A DNA stretch of 64,000 bases from Comamonadaceae bacterium (GCA_027485235.1 JAIXRJ010000030.1:117360-181359), one strand, 5' to 3'; shown: positions 1-9,287, counted from the first letter of the stretch. Numbers and translations: made by a program. Notes: generated by a model not told the origin, from the letters alone.

Positions 1-861
1 CGACAGGGTGATGTAGGCGGTGCGGTGGCCCGGGCCGCCAAAGCAGATGTTGGTGGTGTAGGGGTCGGGCAGGGGCAGGTGTTGCACGCTTTGGCCGTCG
101 GGGCTGACGGTGGAGATGCCGCCGTGCAGCAAGGTGGCCACGCAGATGTTGCCTTGGGCATCCACGGCCATGGAGTCAAAGCGTTGGTAGTGGCCGCCGG
201 GTGATGCGGTCACCATGCGTGCGCCCTGCGGCGATGGCCAGGGGTCTTTGTGCACCTGGCCGGGGGCGGTGACGTCAAAGGCCCACACGCGGGCACCTTC
301 GGTTTCGGCGTAGTAGAGCGTTTGGCCATCGGGCGACAGGGCAATGCCGTTGGGCGTCATGGCCGGTCTGGCCACGGCGTGGACGCCCGCGCCGTTGGGT
401 TGTGCATAGTACACGCCGCCCCGGTCCATGTCGTGGTGGCGCACTTTGCCCAGGTCGGTGAAATAAAAGCCCCCATGGGCGTCAAACACCAGGTCGTTCG
501 GGCCGCGCAGGCCGATGCCGTCCACCTGTTCGTACAGGCGCTCAAATGTGCCGGTGTTGAGGTTGACGCGCTCGATCCGCCCGCCCGAATAATCGTGCGC
601 TTGGGCAATGGGGCGCAGGCAGTTGCCCGGGTCGCGTGTCCACTCAAAACCGCCGTTGTTGCAGATGTACACCGCACCATCGGGGCCGATGGCCGCGCCG
701 TTGGGGCCCGCTCCCAAGTCGGCCACCACTTGCACGCGCCCCTGAGCCGTCACGCGGGTGAGTGTGCCGCGTGCAATTTCGACCAAGAGCACCGAGCCGT
801 CGTCCATGGCCACGGGCCCCTCGGGGAATTGCAGTCCTGTGGCCAGTTCGCGGATTTTCAT
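1..861 (-). CDS. SMP-30/gluconolactonase-like sugar lactonase, C-terminus cut by window edge
   Basis: The frame is open from an ATG at 859-861 (minus strand) to the left window edge, giving 287 residues without a stop. The N-terminus contains 'LQFPEGPVAMDDGSVLLVEI', typical of the SMP-30/LRE beta-propeller; 'GPNGAAIGPDGAVYICNNGG', 'GPNDLVFDAHGGFYFTDLGK' and 'TPNGIALSPDGQTLYYAET' are the repeated propeller blades carrying the metal-binding Glu, Asn and Asp of this family. Such enzymes hydrolyse sugar lactones or related cyclic esters in the cytoplasm. No signal peptide is visible. Family assignment is firm; the substrate cannot be read from the sequence. Confidence 0.85.
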   Translation of the reverse strand, partial: MKIRELATGLQFPEGPVAMDDGSVLLVEIARGTLTRVTAQGRVQVVADLGAGPNGAAIGPDGAVYICNNGGFEWTRDPGNCLRPIAQAHDYSGGRIERVNLNTGTFERLYEQVDGIGLRGPNDLVFDAHGGFYFTDLGKVRHHDMDRGGVYYAQPNGAGVHAVARPAMTPNGIALSPDGQTLYYAETEGARVWAFDVTAPGQVHKDPWPSPQGARMVTASPGGHYQRFDSMAVDAQGNICVATLLHGGISTVSPDGQSVQHLPLPDPYTTNICFGGPGHRTAYITLS

Positions 862-1033
862 GGGTCACCTTGTTGGGTTGGAACCCCCAATGTAATGACA
901 GCAAAGCCTGTATCAAGCGGGGATTCCCTAGGAAGTTGGCTGGCCATGGCACATGGGCCGTGCACAGGCGACAGAAGGCGGTGGCGCCTTCTTTGAAAAT
1001 GGCCTTTCTTTTCAGCTGCACACAAGAGGCCAT

Positions 1034-1150
1034 ATGCAACACATCGGATTTGTCGACGCTTCGGCTTGGATGGGCCCTGGCAGCGAGATGCTGCCCTCGC
1101 TGGTCAAGGCGCAGGCCCAGCCCAAGCAGATCAAGATCGGTCAGCCTTGA
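1034..1150 (+). CDS. small 38-residue ORF overlapping the next start
   Basis: The ATG at 1034 follows a plausible ribosome binding site (AAGAGG, about 5 bases upstream) and the frame ends at TGA 1148-1150. That stop overlaps the TTG start of the following reductase gene in a TTGA junction, an arrangement typical of translational coupling. The peptide starts MQHIGFVDASAWMGPGSEM and matches no family I recognise. It may be a leader peptide or simply an open frame by chance; the frame is open further upstream to 953. Confidence 0.3.
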   Translation: MQHIGFVDASAWMGPGSEMLPSLVKAQAQPKQIKIGQP

Positions 1151-2079
1151 GCGATTCGATCCTGAGCCCTGAACAAACCGCCAGGGCCTTGCCCTACAGT
1201 GCCTTGGCGCAAGAGATCGCGGCTTTGCTGCAAGACCCCACGGTGGCCGTGCCGCCGCGCATCGTGCAGGCCTTGCAGGGCGGTGGCAGTTTGTTTGTCA
1301 TGCCTGCGGCCGATGCGCAGGTGGCGATCACCAAACTCATCAGCTTCGTCCCGGACAATGCCGAGCGCGGCTTGCCCACCATCCAGGGCGATATCGTGGT
1401 GTTCGATGTGCAAACCGGTCGGCGTGTGGCCTTGCTCGATGGCCCCACCGTCACGGCGCGCCGCACCGCCGCCGTGTCTTTGCTGGCGGCCCAACAGCTG
1501 GCGCCGCGCCGCGATGGACCGATGCTGATCGTGGGTGCCGGGGTGCAGGGCCGATCGCATCTGGAGGCGTTTCACCAAGGCTTGGGTGTGCAGGAATTTT
1601 GGGTGGCCTCGCGCAGCCCAGCCAGTGCCGATGCGCTGGTGGCGCATGCCCACAGCATGGGCCTTCAGGCGCGGCGTGTGGATGAGCCCAACGCCGCATT
1701 GGCCGATTGCCCGCTGGTGGTCAGCACCACGCCCGCTCAGCAAGTGGTGTTGACCGCACGGCCCCGCAGCGATGCTTTTGTGGCCGCCGTGGGGGCCTTC
1801 ACCCCCCGCATGGTCGAGTGGTCGGCCCAGGTTTGCCAAGACCTGGCCCGTACCGGCACTTTGGTGGTGGACACCCGCGATGCCGACCACGAAGCCGGCG
1901 ATTTGCTGCAGGCGGGCATCGATGTCAGCGCCTTACCGAGCTTGGCCGATGTGCTGGGCCAGACTGCGGCTTGGCAAAGAGCGCACCGGCTTGCGCTTGG
2001 CCCGGTGTTTTTCAAAAGCTGCGGCTGGGGCGGCTGGGATTTGGCGGCGGCCCGTTGCGTGGCGCGAGGAGGCGCTTGA
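1147..2079 (+). CDS. ornithine cyclodeaminase/mu-crystallin family, probable delta1-pyrroline-2-carboxylate reductase
   Basis: The 310-residue frame starting at TTG 1147 (LSDSILSPEQTARALPYSAL) aligns from its first residues with the ornithine cyclodeaminase/mu-crystallin family. The dinucleotide-binding motif 'LIVGAGVQGRSHLEAF' lies near residue 135, and 'GGGSLFVMPAA' and 'AVTKLISF'-like segments form the N-terminal lobe (here AITKLISF). Of the family members, the N-terminus most resembles proline-forming ketimine reductases, which reduce delta1-pyrroline-2-carboxylate or piperideine-2-carboxylate with NAD(P)H in hydroxyproline or lysine catabolism. The longer frame from 1066 would add an N-terminus unlike the family, so the TTG start is preferred. 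No hydroxyproline catabolic genes lie beside it. Confidence 0.75.
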   Translation: MSDSILSPEQTARALPYSALAQEIAALLQDPTVAVPPRIVQALQGGGSLFVMPAADAQVAITKLISFVPDNAERGLPTIQGDIVVFDVQTGRRVALLDGPTVTARRTAAVSLLAAQQLAPRRDGPMLIVGAGVQGRSHLEAFHQGLGVQEFWVASRSPASADALVAHAHSMGLQARRVDEPNAALADCPLVVSTTPAQQVVLTARPRSDAFVAAVGAFTPRMVEWSAQVCQDLARTGTLVVDTRDADHEAGDLLQAGIDVSALPSLADVLGQTAAWQRAHRLALGPVFFKSCGWGGWDLAAARCVARGGA

Positions 2080-2197
2080 CAAGGCTGATCGGGCCTGTTG
2101 CCAGGGGTCCTTGGGCTGGATGCCACCGCTGTTGGATGTCGCTTTGCCCTCAGAGGGTGCACGGTTGGGATCCCGGAACTGGCATCGTTGCAGATGC

Positions 2198-2302
2198 TTC
2201 GCGCACGGGCTGCTCGCACACGGTATGAACCCTTAGGCGCAACGCCCGGCGGCGAACCATGGCGCGGCCATGCCCTGGAGGAGCAGCGCCCTGCGCGCGA
2301 TG
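2198..2302. repeat. REP-like repeat pair (inverted)
   Basis: Two copies of a short dispersed repeat lie in the gap between the reductase and the GAPDH gene. Copy 1 (2198-2220) is in reverse orientation and copy 2 (2278-2302) forward. The family core, read forward, is roughly GGAGCAGCACCC-GTGCGCGAT; these two copies are degenerate. The same repeat recurs near 14.8, 43.1, 44.9, 45.8 and 47.2 kb. Confidence 0.6.
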
Positions 2303-2345
2303 CGCCAGTGGTGTGCCGGTGTCTCCTGTACCGCACACACGCAGC

Positions 2346-3344
2346 TCAGCGGCCAAGCACCCGCACCATCTCCAAGCATTTGTTCGAATACCCCCACTCG
2401 TTGTCGTACCAGGCCACCACCTTGATGAAGGTGCTGTCCAGCGCCATGCCTGCATCGGCGTCGAACACGCTGGTACACACCTCGCCCCTGAAGTCGGTCG
2501 ACACCACCTTGTCGCTCGTGTAGCCCAGCACGCCCTTCAAAGCGCCTTCACTTTGCGCCTTCATCTCTGCGCAAATGTCGGCATAGGTCGCGGGGGTGTT
2601 CAGCTCGGCTGTGAGGTCCACCACCGACACGTCCGAGGTGGGCACGCGAAAAGCCATGCCCGTCAGCTTGCCCTGCATGGCCGGGATCACCACGCCCACC
2701 GCCTTGGCCGCGCCCGTGCTGCTGGGGATGATGTTTTCCAAAATGCCGCGGCCGCCGCGCCAGTCCTTGTTGCTCGGGCTGTCCACGGTTTTTTGGGTGG
2801 CCGTGGCCGCGTGCACGGTGGTCATCAGCCCGCGCTTGATGCCCCATTTGTCGTGCAGCACTTTGGTGATGGGGGCCAGCGCATTGGTGGTGCAACTGGC
2901 GTTGCTGATGATGGCTTGCCCAGCATAAGACCGATGGTTGACGCCAAACACAAACATGGGCGTGTCGTCTTTGGACGGCGCGGACATCAGCACCTTCTTC
3001 GCTCCTGCGGCCAGGTGCTGGCCTGCGCTGTCTTGGTCCAGAAACAGCCCGGTGGCTTCGATCACCACATTGGCGCCAACCTCGTTCCACTTCAGCTTGG
3101 CCGGGTCACGCGCTTGCGTCAGGCGAATGCGCTGGCCGTTCACCACCAGGGAGTTGCCCTCCACGGCGATGCTGCCTTTGAAGCGGCCATGCACGCTGTC
3201 GTATTGCAGCAGGTAGGCCAGGTACTCAGGTTCGAGCAAATCGTTGATGCCGACGATCTCGATGTCCTTGAAATTCTGCACGGCGGCGCGCAGCACCATG
3301 CGGCCGATGCGGCCAAAGCCGTTGATGCCGATTTTTGAGGTCAC
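2346..3344 (-). CDS. gap: glyceraldehyde-3-phosphate dehydrogenase, type I (paralogue 1)
   Basis: A 332-residue NAD-type GAPDH. It has the N-terminal Rossmann motif '[10 protein letters not shown]', an Asp after the second beta strand ('GIND', which favours NAD), the active site 'SNASCTTN' with catalytic Cys151, the 'DNEWGYSNK' tail and '[24 protein letters not shown]'-type core segments. The second cysteine usual in the SCTTNC motif is Ala155 here. A GTG start at 3344 is chosen because GGGAGA stands six bases upstream; the ATG at 3377 has no such site and adds an unrelated extension. The enzyme interconverts glyceraldehyde 3-phosphate and 1,3-bisphosphoglycerate. A second copy lies 6 kb away, next to transketolase, so this one may serve a different direction or condition (inference). 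Confidence 0.93.
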   Translation of the reverse strand: MTSKIGINGFGRIGRMVLRAAVQNFKDIEIVGINDLLEPEYLAYLLQYDSVHGRFKGSIAVEGNSLVVNGQRIRLTQARDPAKLKWNEVGANVVIEATGLFLDQDSAGQHLAAGAKKVLMSAPSKDDTPMFVFGVNHRSYAGQAIISNASCTTNALAPITKVLHDKWGIKRGLMTTVHAATATQKTVDSPSNKDWRGGRGILENIIPSSTGAAKAVGVVIPAMQGKLTGMAFRVPTSDVSVVDLTAELNTPATYADICAEMKAQSEGALKGVLGYTSDKVVSTDFRGEVCTSVFDADAGMALDSTFIKVVAWYDNEWGYSNKCLEMVRVLGR

Positions 3345-3620
3345 GAAAGTCTCCCTTGGGTTGTGTGGGCGATGCACACCCCAAGCAGGCGGGCCGAGCC
3401 TGTAACCATCCTATGCGAGTTTGTGAAACTTTATTGCATCGGCCAGCCTATCCGGTGGTTTGTTCTGCTTGTGTAACTCTTGCATGGCCATGCCGCGCCT
3501 GCTGTTTTTCGGTGTGCAGGGCAACAGACGGCTGGCGCGGCAGGCTCAAAAATGTTCGCGTGGACCAGGTGCACCTGGTTCACGCCCCTGCGTTTTTCTC
3601 ATTTTTTGAAAGCCCTCTCC

Positions 3621-3869
3621 ATGTCATTCGAAAACAAAACACCCGCCACATCCACGCCCACAACCGCCATGCTCAAACCAGAGCAGCACCACACCAAAGT
3701 TGCCGAGCACCTGGAGTCGGCCGCCAAGTCCCACAAAGAAGTGGCCAAATTGATCGGCGCGAACGACCACGCCGGCGCACAGGCCCATGCCAAAGTGGCA
3801 CAAGAGCATTGGACACAAGCGCAAACGCACGCAGATGCTGCCAAAAAAGCGATGCCGGCTGCCAAGTAA
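3621..3869 (+). CDS. small Ala/His/Lys-rich helical protein
   Basis: Eighty-two residues from ATG 3621 (MSFENKTPATSTPTTAM). The body is a predicted amphipathic helix rich in Ala, His, Lys and Glu ('HHTKVAEHLESAAKSHKEVA', 'HAKVAQEHWTQAQTHADAAK'), and there is no signal peptide. The upstream extension to 3480 is out of character and is left out. It stands alone and is followed directly by a strong rho-independent terminator, which supports it being an independent transcription unit. The composition recalls small stress-associated proteins of Burkholderiales, but I cannot assign a function. Confidence 0.65.
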   Translation: MSFENKTPATSTPTTAMLKPEQHHTKVAEHLESAAKSHKEVAKLIGANDHAGAQAHAKVAQEHWTQAQTHADAAKKAMPAAK

Positions 3870-3887
3870 CTGGCCTGGCAGGTGTTG

Positions 3888-3924
3888 AGCCGCCAGCCCC
3901 ACCCGGGCTTGGCGGCTTTTCTTT
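3888..3924 (+). terminator. rho-independent terminator
   Basis: A GC-rich hairpin pairs AGCCGCCA-GCCC with GGGC-TTGGCGGCT and is followed by TTTTCTTT. It lies 19 bases after the stop of the small helical protein. Confidence 0.85.
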
Positions 3925-4072
3925 GGATGGGCGCATTGGAATGGGCCAATTGGGAGGGGGTTGGCGTGGCCGTCACCTGCGGCGCAGCGGGTCTGCGCGG
4001 TCCTGATAGAGTTCAAACGCTGGATGGCGGCCGCACCTTTCAGCCGCAAGCCCTCACTGGAGTGACCCCCCC

Positions 4073-4870
4073 ATGAACGCCCCCATTGCACAGCATTCAG
4101 ACCGTCCCTTGGCCCCCATGTCCCCCCAAGAGTGGCAGGCCCGCATCGACTTGGCGGCTTGCTACCGGCTGGTGGCTCACCACGGCTGGACCGACCTGAT
4201 TTACACCCACATTTCGCTCAGGGTGCCGGGCACCGCGCATTACCTGATCAACCCTTTTGGCTGGTCATTTGACGAGATCACGGCGTCGAGTCTGGTCAAA
4301 ATTGACAGCGAGGGCCAAAAGGTCGACGACAGCCCACACGGTGTGCACCGCGCCGGTTTTGTGATCCACAGCGCCATCCACACGGCACGCGACGATGCCC
4401 ATTGCGTGCTGCACCTGCACACCCGCGCCGGCATGGCGATTTCCATGCTCAAGTGCGGTTTGTTGCCATTGAGCCAGCACGCCATGCTGTTCCACGGCAA
4501 GGTGGCTTATCACGAGTCGGAAGGCTTGGCTGTGAACCTGCAAGAGCGTGAGCGCCTGGCCAGCGATCTGGGCGACAAAATGGTCATGGTTTTGCGCAAC
4601 CATGGCACGCTGGTGGTGGGCACCACCGTGGCCGAAGCCTTCAGCAGCATGTGGCACCTCGAAAAAGCCTGCCAGGCGCAGCTCGACGCCATGGCCTGCG
4701 GGCAAGCGCTGAACTTTCCGCCAGATGGGGTGGCCGAGCAAATCAGCCGTTTGGGTTTCAACAAAGCGGCCTTGCGCGAATACCCGCAAGGCCGAAGCCC
4801 CTTGGGATGGAAAGAATGGCCGGCCATGCTGCGTTTGGCGGACAAGGTTTCGCCCGGTTACGCACAGTAG
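4073..4870 (+). CDS. class II aldolase/adducin family protein
   Basis: The 265-residue protein has the class II aldolase fold. 'DLIYTHISLRVPG' lies near the N-terminus, 'CVLHLHTRAGMAIS' carries the His-x-His zinc ligands, 'RNHGTLVVGTTVAEAF' supplies the third His, and an acidic 'GWSFDEITASSLVKID' segment precedes them. Family members are zinc-dependent aldolases or decarboxylases acting on sugar phosphates or related hydroxy acids. The frame ends with TAG, so TAG is a normal stop in this genome. A hutG-like gene follows 159 bases downstream on the same strand; the two may be co-transcribed. Substrate unknown. Confidence 0.85.
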   Translation: MNAPIAQHSDRPLAPMSPQEWQARIDLAACYRLVAHHGWTDLIYTHISLRVPGTAHYLINPFGWSFDEITASSLVKIDSEGQKVDDSPHGVHRAGFVIHSAIHTARDDAHCVLHLHTRAGMAISMLKCGLLPLSQHAMLFHGKVAYHESEGLAVNLQERERLASDLGDKMVMVLRNHGTLVVGTTVAEAFSSMWHLEKACQAQLDAMACGQALNFPPDGVAEQISRLGFNKAALREYPQGRSPLGWKEWPAMLRLADKVSPGYAQ

Positions 4871-5029
4871 CGGGGGCTGTTTGGTCAAAGGCCGTCGCCC
4901 TGTGGAGCGCAGCGTTGCGCTCTGGCAAGCGGGACAGCCCCAAAGCCTTTATGCAGGAACACCAAGCGGGTGCCATTCCCGATGCCGTTTGGGGCTTGGA
5001 CAGGGACAAACAGGGCTGGAGACCACGCC

Positions 5030-5842
5030 ATGACTTTTCAAACCACCGAGCCGCCTTTTCGCTTTCGCCAGGGCACACGCCCTTTGCTGATTTCCCTGCC
5101 GCATGTGGGCACGCATGTGCCGCCCGCATTGGAGGCACGCTTGAGCGACGAAGCGCGGCGCGTGCCCGACACCGACTGGCATCTGGAGCGTTTGTACGAC
5201 TTTGCCGACGCGCTGGGGGCCTCGGTGCTGGTGGCCACGCATTCGCGCTTTGTGATCGACCTGAACCGCCCGCCCGATGACGCCAGCCTCTATCCCGGGC
5301 AAAGCGTCACCGGCCTGTGCCCGGTGGACATGTTCGATGACCAGCCGCTGTACCGCGAGCCGAGCGACGTGCCGGGCGTAGCCGAGATGGCCCAGCGCCG
5401 CGAAGCCATCTGGGCACCCTACCACGCGCAACTTGCGCAAGCGCTGGCCCGCATGAAGGCCCAGCACGGCGTGGCCGCTTTGTGGGACGCGCATTCGATC
5501 CGCTCGGTGGTGCCGCGGTTTTTTGAGGGGCGCTTGCCCGATCTGAACCTGGGCACGGCGGACGGTGCCAGCTGCTCGCCTGCGCTGGCCGAGCAACTGC
5601 TGGCGATTGGCCAATCGGCCCCGGGCTATTCGGCCGTGCTCAACGGCCGCTTCAAGGGCGGGCACATCACCCGCGCGTACGGCAAGCCAGCCCAAGGCAT
5701 CCACGCGGTGCAGCTGGAGATGACGCAATGCACCTACATGCAGGAAAGCGGGCCCTTTGCTTACTTGCCCGATGTGGCCGCGGGGGTGCAGCCGCATGTG
5801 CGGCGCATGCTGGAGGCCGTGTTGGCGTTTGTAGAACAGTGA
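5030..5842 (+). CDS. hutG: N-formylglutamate deformylase
   Basis: The 270-residue protein matches the N-formylglutamate amidohydrolase family: 'PLLISLPHVGTHVPP' at the N-terminus (zinc-ligand region), 'THSRFVIDLNRPPDDASLYPG', 'LWDAHSIRSVVPRFFEGRLPDLNLGT' with the Asp-x-His metal site, and 'FKGGHITRAYGKPAQGIHAVQLEM'. The enzyme releases formate from N-formyl-L-glutamate, the last step of one histidine degradation route. The ATG at 5030 is preferred over 4970 because GGAG precedes it and the family N-terminus begins there. No other hut genes are in the window, so the copy is isolated and may act on another N-formyl amino acid. Confidence 0.85.
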   Translation: MTFQTTEPPFRFRQGTRPLLISLPHVGTHVPPALEARLSDEARRVPDTDWHLERLYDFADALGASVLVATHSRFVIDLNRPPDDASLYPGQSVTGLCPVDMFDDQPLYREPSDVPGVAEMAQRREAIWAPYHAQLAQALARMKAQHGVAALWDAHSIRSVVPRFFEGRLPDLNLGTADGASCSPALAEQLLAIGQSAPGYSAVLNGRFKGGHITRAYGKPAQGIHAVQLEMTQCTYMQESGPFAYLPDVAAGVQPHVRRMLEAVLAFVEQ

Positions 5843-5858
5843 GCCCTCGGCACAACGC

Positions 5859-7016
5859 TCAGCCCCAGCGTTGGGTCAATTTGGCCCGAGCCGACGTTTG
5901 CAGGTTGACCCTGGCCAAGTCACCGCCACAGTGGGCCATCACGCGGGGGTCCATCCACGCAAACCACAGGGGCGGCAGATAAGCCACGCTGATCATGGTG
6001 GCGTAACCTGCGGGCAGTTGAGGTGCGCTGGCGAAATGCCGCAGGGCTTGGTAACGCCGACGGGGGTGGGCGTGGTGGTCGGAATGCCTTTGCAGGTGGT
6101 AGAGCAACAAGTTCCCCACCAAATGGTTGCTGTTCCACGAATGCTCGGGCTCGCAGCGCACATAGCGGCCGCTGGTGTCCTTTTGTCTGAGCAAACCGTA
6201 GTGCTCCACATAGTTCACCACCTCCAGCATCGAGGCGGCGTACACCGCCTGCAACAGCAGAAACGGCAACACCACCCAGCCCAGCCACACCACCAGTGCA
6301 CCCAACAGCAGCAGCGTCAGACTCCAAGCCTGCAGGTTGTGGTTTTGGGGGTGCCAAACGCTGTGGCCTTGAAGCTTCAAGCGCTCTCGCTCCAGTGCCC
6401 AAGCCGATTGCCAGCTGCCCCACACCGAGCGCGGCAAGAAGGCCCAAAAGCTCTCGCCCATGCGGGCGCTGGCGGGATCTTCCGGGGTGGCCACGCGCAG
6501 GTGATGGCCCCGGTTGTGCTCTACAAAAAAGTGGCCATAGGCACTGGGCGCCAAAGCGATCTTGGACAGCCACCGGTCCAAGCTTTCTTTTTTGTGGCCC
6601 AACTCATGCGCGGTGCCAATGCCAATCCCGTTGATGGCGCCCACCGTCAAAACCATGGCGATGTAGCCCAACCAAGACAGCGGCTGAGTGGCCGCGATCC
6701 AGGCGCCCAACACCGTGCCGATCATTTGCAGGGGCACATAGGCCCACACCATGGCGCGGTAAAACAGGTCTTGGTCGAGTTGCGCCACCGCGGACTCGGG
6801 GGGGTTGCTGAAGTCCTCGCCCAACACCCGGTCGAGCACCGGCAACAAGACATGGATCACCACTGGGGCCAGCAGCATGCACCCCCATTGACCTGTCCAG
6901 ACGAAAGCCAGCAAGGAGCTGGTGAACGCCAGCGGAATGGCGGGGCTGAGCAGCCACCACCAGCGCTTGTCTTGCCAAGCTTGTTCGAGTTCGACGGCAG
7001 GGCTGCTCATGGGCAT
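5859..7016 (-). CDS. alkB: alkane 1-monooxygenase (AlkB-type membrane diiron hydroxylase)
   Basis: The 385-residue integral membrane protein has all the histidine boxes of AlkB: 'HELGHK' (His137/His141), 'EHNRGHH' (His167 to His172), 'NYVEHYGL' and the long 'LQRHSDHHAHPRRRYQ' box. Six or so hydrophobic helices surround them. AlkB hydroxylates the terminal carbon of medium-chain alkanes with electrons from rubredoxin, and no rubredoxin gene is seen in the window. The start at 7016 follows GGAGAC by seven bases; the longer frame to 7124 runs into the divergent promoter region. A GMC alcohol dehydrogenase is transcribed divergently 161 bases away, which fits alkane to alcohol to aldehyde oxidation. 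Confidence 0.88.
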   Translation of the reverse strand: MPMSSPAVELEQAWQDKRWWWLLSPAIPLAFTSSLLAFVWTGQWGCMLLAPVVIHVLLPVLDRVLGEDFSNPPESAVAQLDQDLFYRAMVWAYVPLQMIGTVLGAWIAATQPLSWLGYIAMVLTVGAINGIGIGTAHELGHKKESLDRWLSKIALAPSAYGHFFVEHNRGHHLRVATPEDPASARMGESFWAFLPRSVWGSWQSAWALERERLKLQGHSVWHPQNHNLQAWSLTLLLLGALVVWLGWVVLPFLLLQAVYAASMLEVVNYVEHYGLLRQKDTSGRYVRCEPEHSWNSNHLVGNLLLYHLQRHSDHHAHPRRRYQALRHFASAPQLPAGYATMISVAYLPPLWFAWMDPRVMAHCGGDLARVNLQTSARAKLTQRWG

Positions 7017-7177
7017 GGTTTGTCTCCAATTGTTCTGCCATTGTGAAGGGTGTTTGCGCCAAGGAGATGTTGCCATGGCGAGGGGCTGGTTGGGGAAAAA
7101 CCCGATGCACACAAGACAGGCCAAGGCACGCTACAGCCCTTATATTGGCCACACATAATATTTGGACGGGGGGAATC

Positions 7178-8767
7178 ATGGACTTTGACTACGTGATCGT
7201 GGGCGGTGGCTCGGCCGGTTGTGTGCTGGCCAGCCGACTCAGCGAAGACCCTGCCGTGCAGGTGGCCCTGATCGAGGCCGGGCCGCCCGACACCAGTGCT
7301 TTGGTCCATTGCCCTGCGGGAATCGCGCTCATGGCCCGCACCGAAATCGTCTCGCAAGGCCTGAACACCGTGCCGCAACCCGGCTTGAATGGCCGCATCG
7401 GTTTTCAGCCGCGTGGCCGCACCTTGGGGGGCTCCAGCTCGACCAATGCGATGGCTTACATCCGTGGTCAAGCCGTGGATTACGACACCTGGGCACAGAT
7501 GGGTTGCACGGGCTGGTCATGGGCCGAGGTCTTCCCCTACTTTCTGAAGGCCGAGCACAACGAGCGCATCCACAACGAATGGCATGCTCAGAACGGCCCC
7601 TTGAACGTGGCCGATCTGCAAAGCCCCAATGCGTTCGCCAAGCGCTTTGTGGAGGCGGGCGTGCAAGCGGGGTTGACGCGCACCAGCGACTTCAATGGCC
7701 CCACACAAGAAGGCGTGGGCCTGTACCAAGTCACGCAGAAGGCGGGTGAGCGTTTCAGCGCCGCCAAGGCCTACCTCACGCCCAACTTGGGCCGCCCCAA
7801 TTTGCATGTCATGACCGGTGTCACCGTGGACCGCATTGGCTTGGTGGATGGCGTGGCGCGGCAGGTGCACACCTTGCAGGGTGGTAAGGCACAGACCCTG
7901 ACCGCCCGGCGCGAAATCATTGTGAGTGCAGGCGCTTTCCACTCGCCCGCCATCCTCATGCGCTCAGGCATTGGGCCAGCCGCGCATTTGCAAAGCCTGG
8001 GCATCGAGGTGCTGCGCGATTTGCCCGGCGTGGGCGAAAACCTGCACGACCACCCCGACGCGGTGCTGGTGGCCGATGCGCCGGGGCACACCGACTTGAT
8101 CGGCGTCTCGCCCAAAGGCGCGTGGCAGACCTTGCAAGCCCTGTGGGCCTGGCGGCAACACCGCAAGGGGCCGCTCACCACCAATTTCGCTGAAGGCGGT
8201 GCCTTTTACAAAAGCCGACCCGAAGAGGCGCACCCGGACATTCAGCTGCACTTTGTGGTGGCCAAACTGGTGGACCATGGCCGCCAGTTGACGCTGGGGC
8301 ATGGTTACTCTTTGCACGTGTGTTTGTTGCAACCGGACAGCCGTGGCCGCGTGCAACTGGCCGACCGCAACCCGCACAGCGCCCCGCTGATCGACCCGCA
8401 ATTTTTGAGCGACCCGCGCGACCTGCAGCGCTTGCGCGACGGGGTTCGCCAAGCCCAAAACATCTTGTCCCAACCCGCCTTGGCCGCGTATGGCCAAGAG
8501 TGGGCAGCGTCTGCCGATGCGCGCAGCGACGAACAACTCGACCACTGGATTCGCCAACACGCCGACACGGTCTACCACCCGGTGGGCACCTGCCGCATGG
8601 GCCAAGACAACATGGCGGTGGTGGACGCGCAACTGCGCGTCCACGGTGTGCCGGGCCTGCGTGTGGTTGACGCCTCGGTCATGCCGCGCATCGTGAGCGG
8701 CAACACCAATGCGCCGACGATCATGATGGCGGAGAAGGCGGCGGATTGGATTCGGGCAACGCATTGA
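7178..8767 (+). CDS. GMC-family FAD alcohol dehydrogenase (AlkJ/BetA-like)
   Basis: The 529-residue flavoprotein starts with the FAD-binding '[19 protein letters not shown]' and contains the GMC signatures '[18 protein letters not shown]' and '[17 protein letters not shown]'. The C-terminal catalytic '[11 protein letters not shown]' and '[18 protein letters not shown]' supply the His and Asn of the active site. GMC members of this subgroup oxidise alcohols such as choline or medium-chain aliphatic alcohols. Its place next to alkB suggests it oxidises the alcohols made by AlkB (AlkJ role), but sequence alone cannot rule out a choline dehydrogenase. The ATG at 7178 follows a GGGGGGAA ribosome binding site. 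Confidence 0.88.
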   Translation: MDFDYVIVGGGSAGCVLASRLSEDPAVQVALIEAGPPDTSALVHCPAGIALMARTEIVSQGLNTVPQPGLNGRIGFQPRGRTLGGSSSTNAMAYIRGQAVDYDTWAQMGCTGWSWAEVFPYFLKAEHNERIHNEWHAQNGPLNVADLQSPNAFAKRFVEAGVQAGLTRTSDFNGPTQEGVGLYQVTQKAGERFSAAKAYLTPNLGRPNLHVMTGVTVDRIGLVDGVARQVHTLQGGKAQTLTARREIIVSAGAFHSPAILMRSGIGPAAHLQSLGIEVLRDLPGVGENLHDHPDAVLVADAPGHTDLIGVSPKGAWQTLQALWAWRQHRKGPLTTNFAEGGAFYKSRPEEAHPDIQLHFVVAKLVDHGRQLTLGHGYSLHVCLLQPDSRGRVQLADRNPHSAPLIDPQFLSDPRDLQRLRDGVRQAQNILSQPALAAYGQEWAASADARSDEQLDHWIRQHADTVYHPVGTCRMGQDNMAVVDAQLRVHGVPGLRVVDASVMPRIVSGNTNAPTIMMAEKAADWIRATH

Positions 8768-8866
8768 TGCTTTGCGGCAGGCCGCGGTTGGGTGCGAAGC
8801 TTGGTTTTATGTTGTTCGTTGTGATGGCGCGCCCTTGAAAAGCATTGAGCGCACAGGAACTGGTGA

Positions 8867-9028
8867 GAGACACCAGCTCACGTCGGCTTGCACGCGGATG
8901 CCAATCTGGTGATTGGCGTCATAGATGGCAAGCATTGGTCGGCAGTCATCACCTACCGAGGCCCCAACATCCGATTGATATCAGTGCTTCGCGCACGCAC
9001 AGAAGAGGTGGCACTTTATGAAAGCTAA
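8867..9028 (+). pseudogene. brnT: BrnT-like toxin remnant, N-terminus missing
   Basis: The frame upstream of and overlapping the antitoxin gene reads 'DANLVIGVIDGKHWSAVITY' and 'NIRLISVLRARTEEVALYES', which matches the C-terminal half of BrnT ribonuclease toxins. It ends in TAA at 9026-9028, 11 bases inside brnA, the usual brnT-brnA overlap. It is closed upstream by a TGA at 8864-8866 and no ATG lies between. The expected N-terminal strand-helix region of about 40 residues could not be found in any frame of the preceding 100 bases. The toxin is therefore probably inactive. Confidence 0.6.
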
Positions 9029-9287
9029 AAAGTTCGAGCAACAGTTTGATGATGGCGTCGACATCACGGCTTCTTTGGACTTGTCCAAAGCCAGGCGCGT
9101 GCAGCAAGCGCAGAGACGGGTGAATGTTGATTTTCCAAAGTGGATGGTTGACTCGCTGGATCGCGAAGCCAGCAAACTGGGAGTGACGAGGCAGTCTGTG
9201 ATCAAGGTCTGGCTGGCCGAGCGCCTTCAGGCGACGAATTCTCATGTGCCGTTACAACGGACGCCCAAAGTTGCGACGCACCGCTGA
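9018..9287 (+). CDS. brnA: BrnA-family antitoxin (ribbon-helix-helix)
   Basis: Eighty-nine residues. The N-terminal part is a basic, toxin-neutralising segment of the BrnA type ('KKFEQQFDDGVDITASLDLS'). The C-terminal half 'RVNVDFPKWMVDSLDREASK' followed by 'LGVTRQSVIKVWLAERL' is a CopG/ribbon-helix-helix DNA-binding domain. BrnA binds the BrnT toxin and represses the operon. The overlapping upstream BrnT frame is truncated, so this may be an orphan antitoxin. Confidence 0.75.
   Translation: MKAKKFEQQFDDGVDITASLDLSKARRVQQAQRRVNVDFPKWMVDSLDREASKLGVTRQSVIKVWLAERLQATNSHVPLQRTPKVATHR

Noticed and set aside
4868..4870. TAG reassigned to a sense codon in this organism
   Set aside because: TAG is used as the natural stop of the class II aldolase gene, and the standard code explains all other genes.
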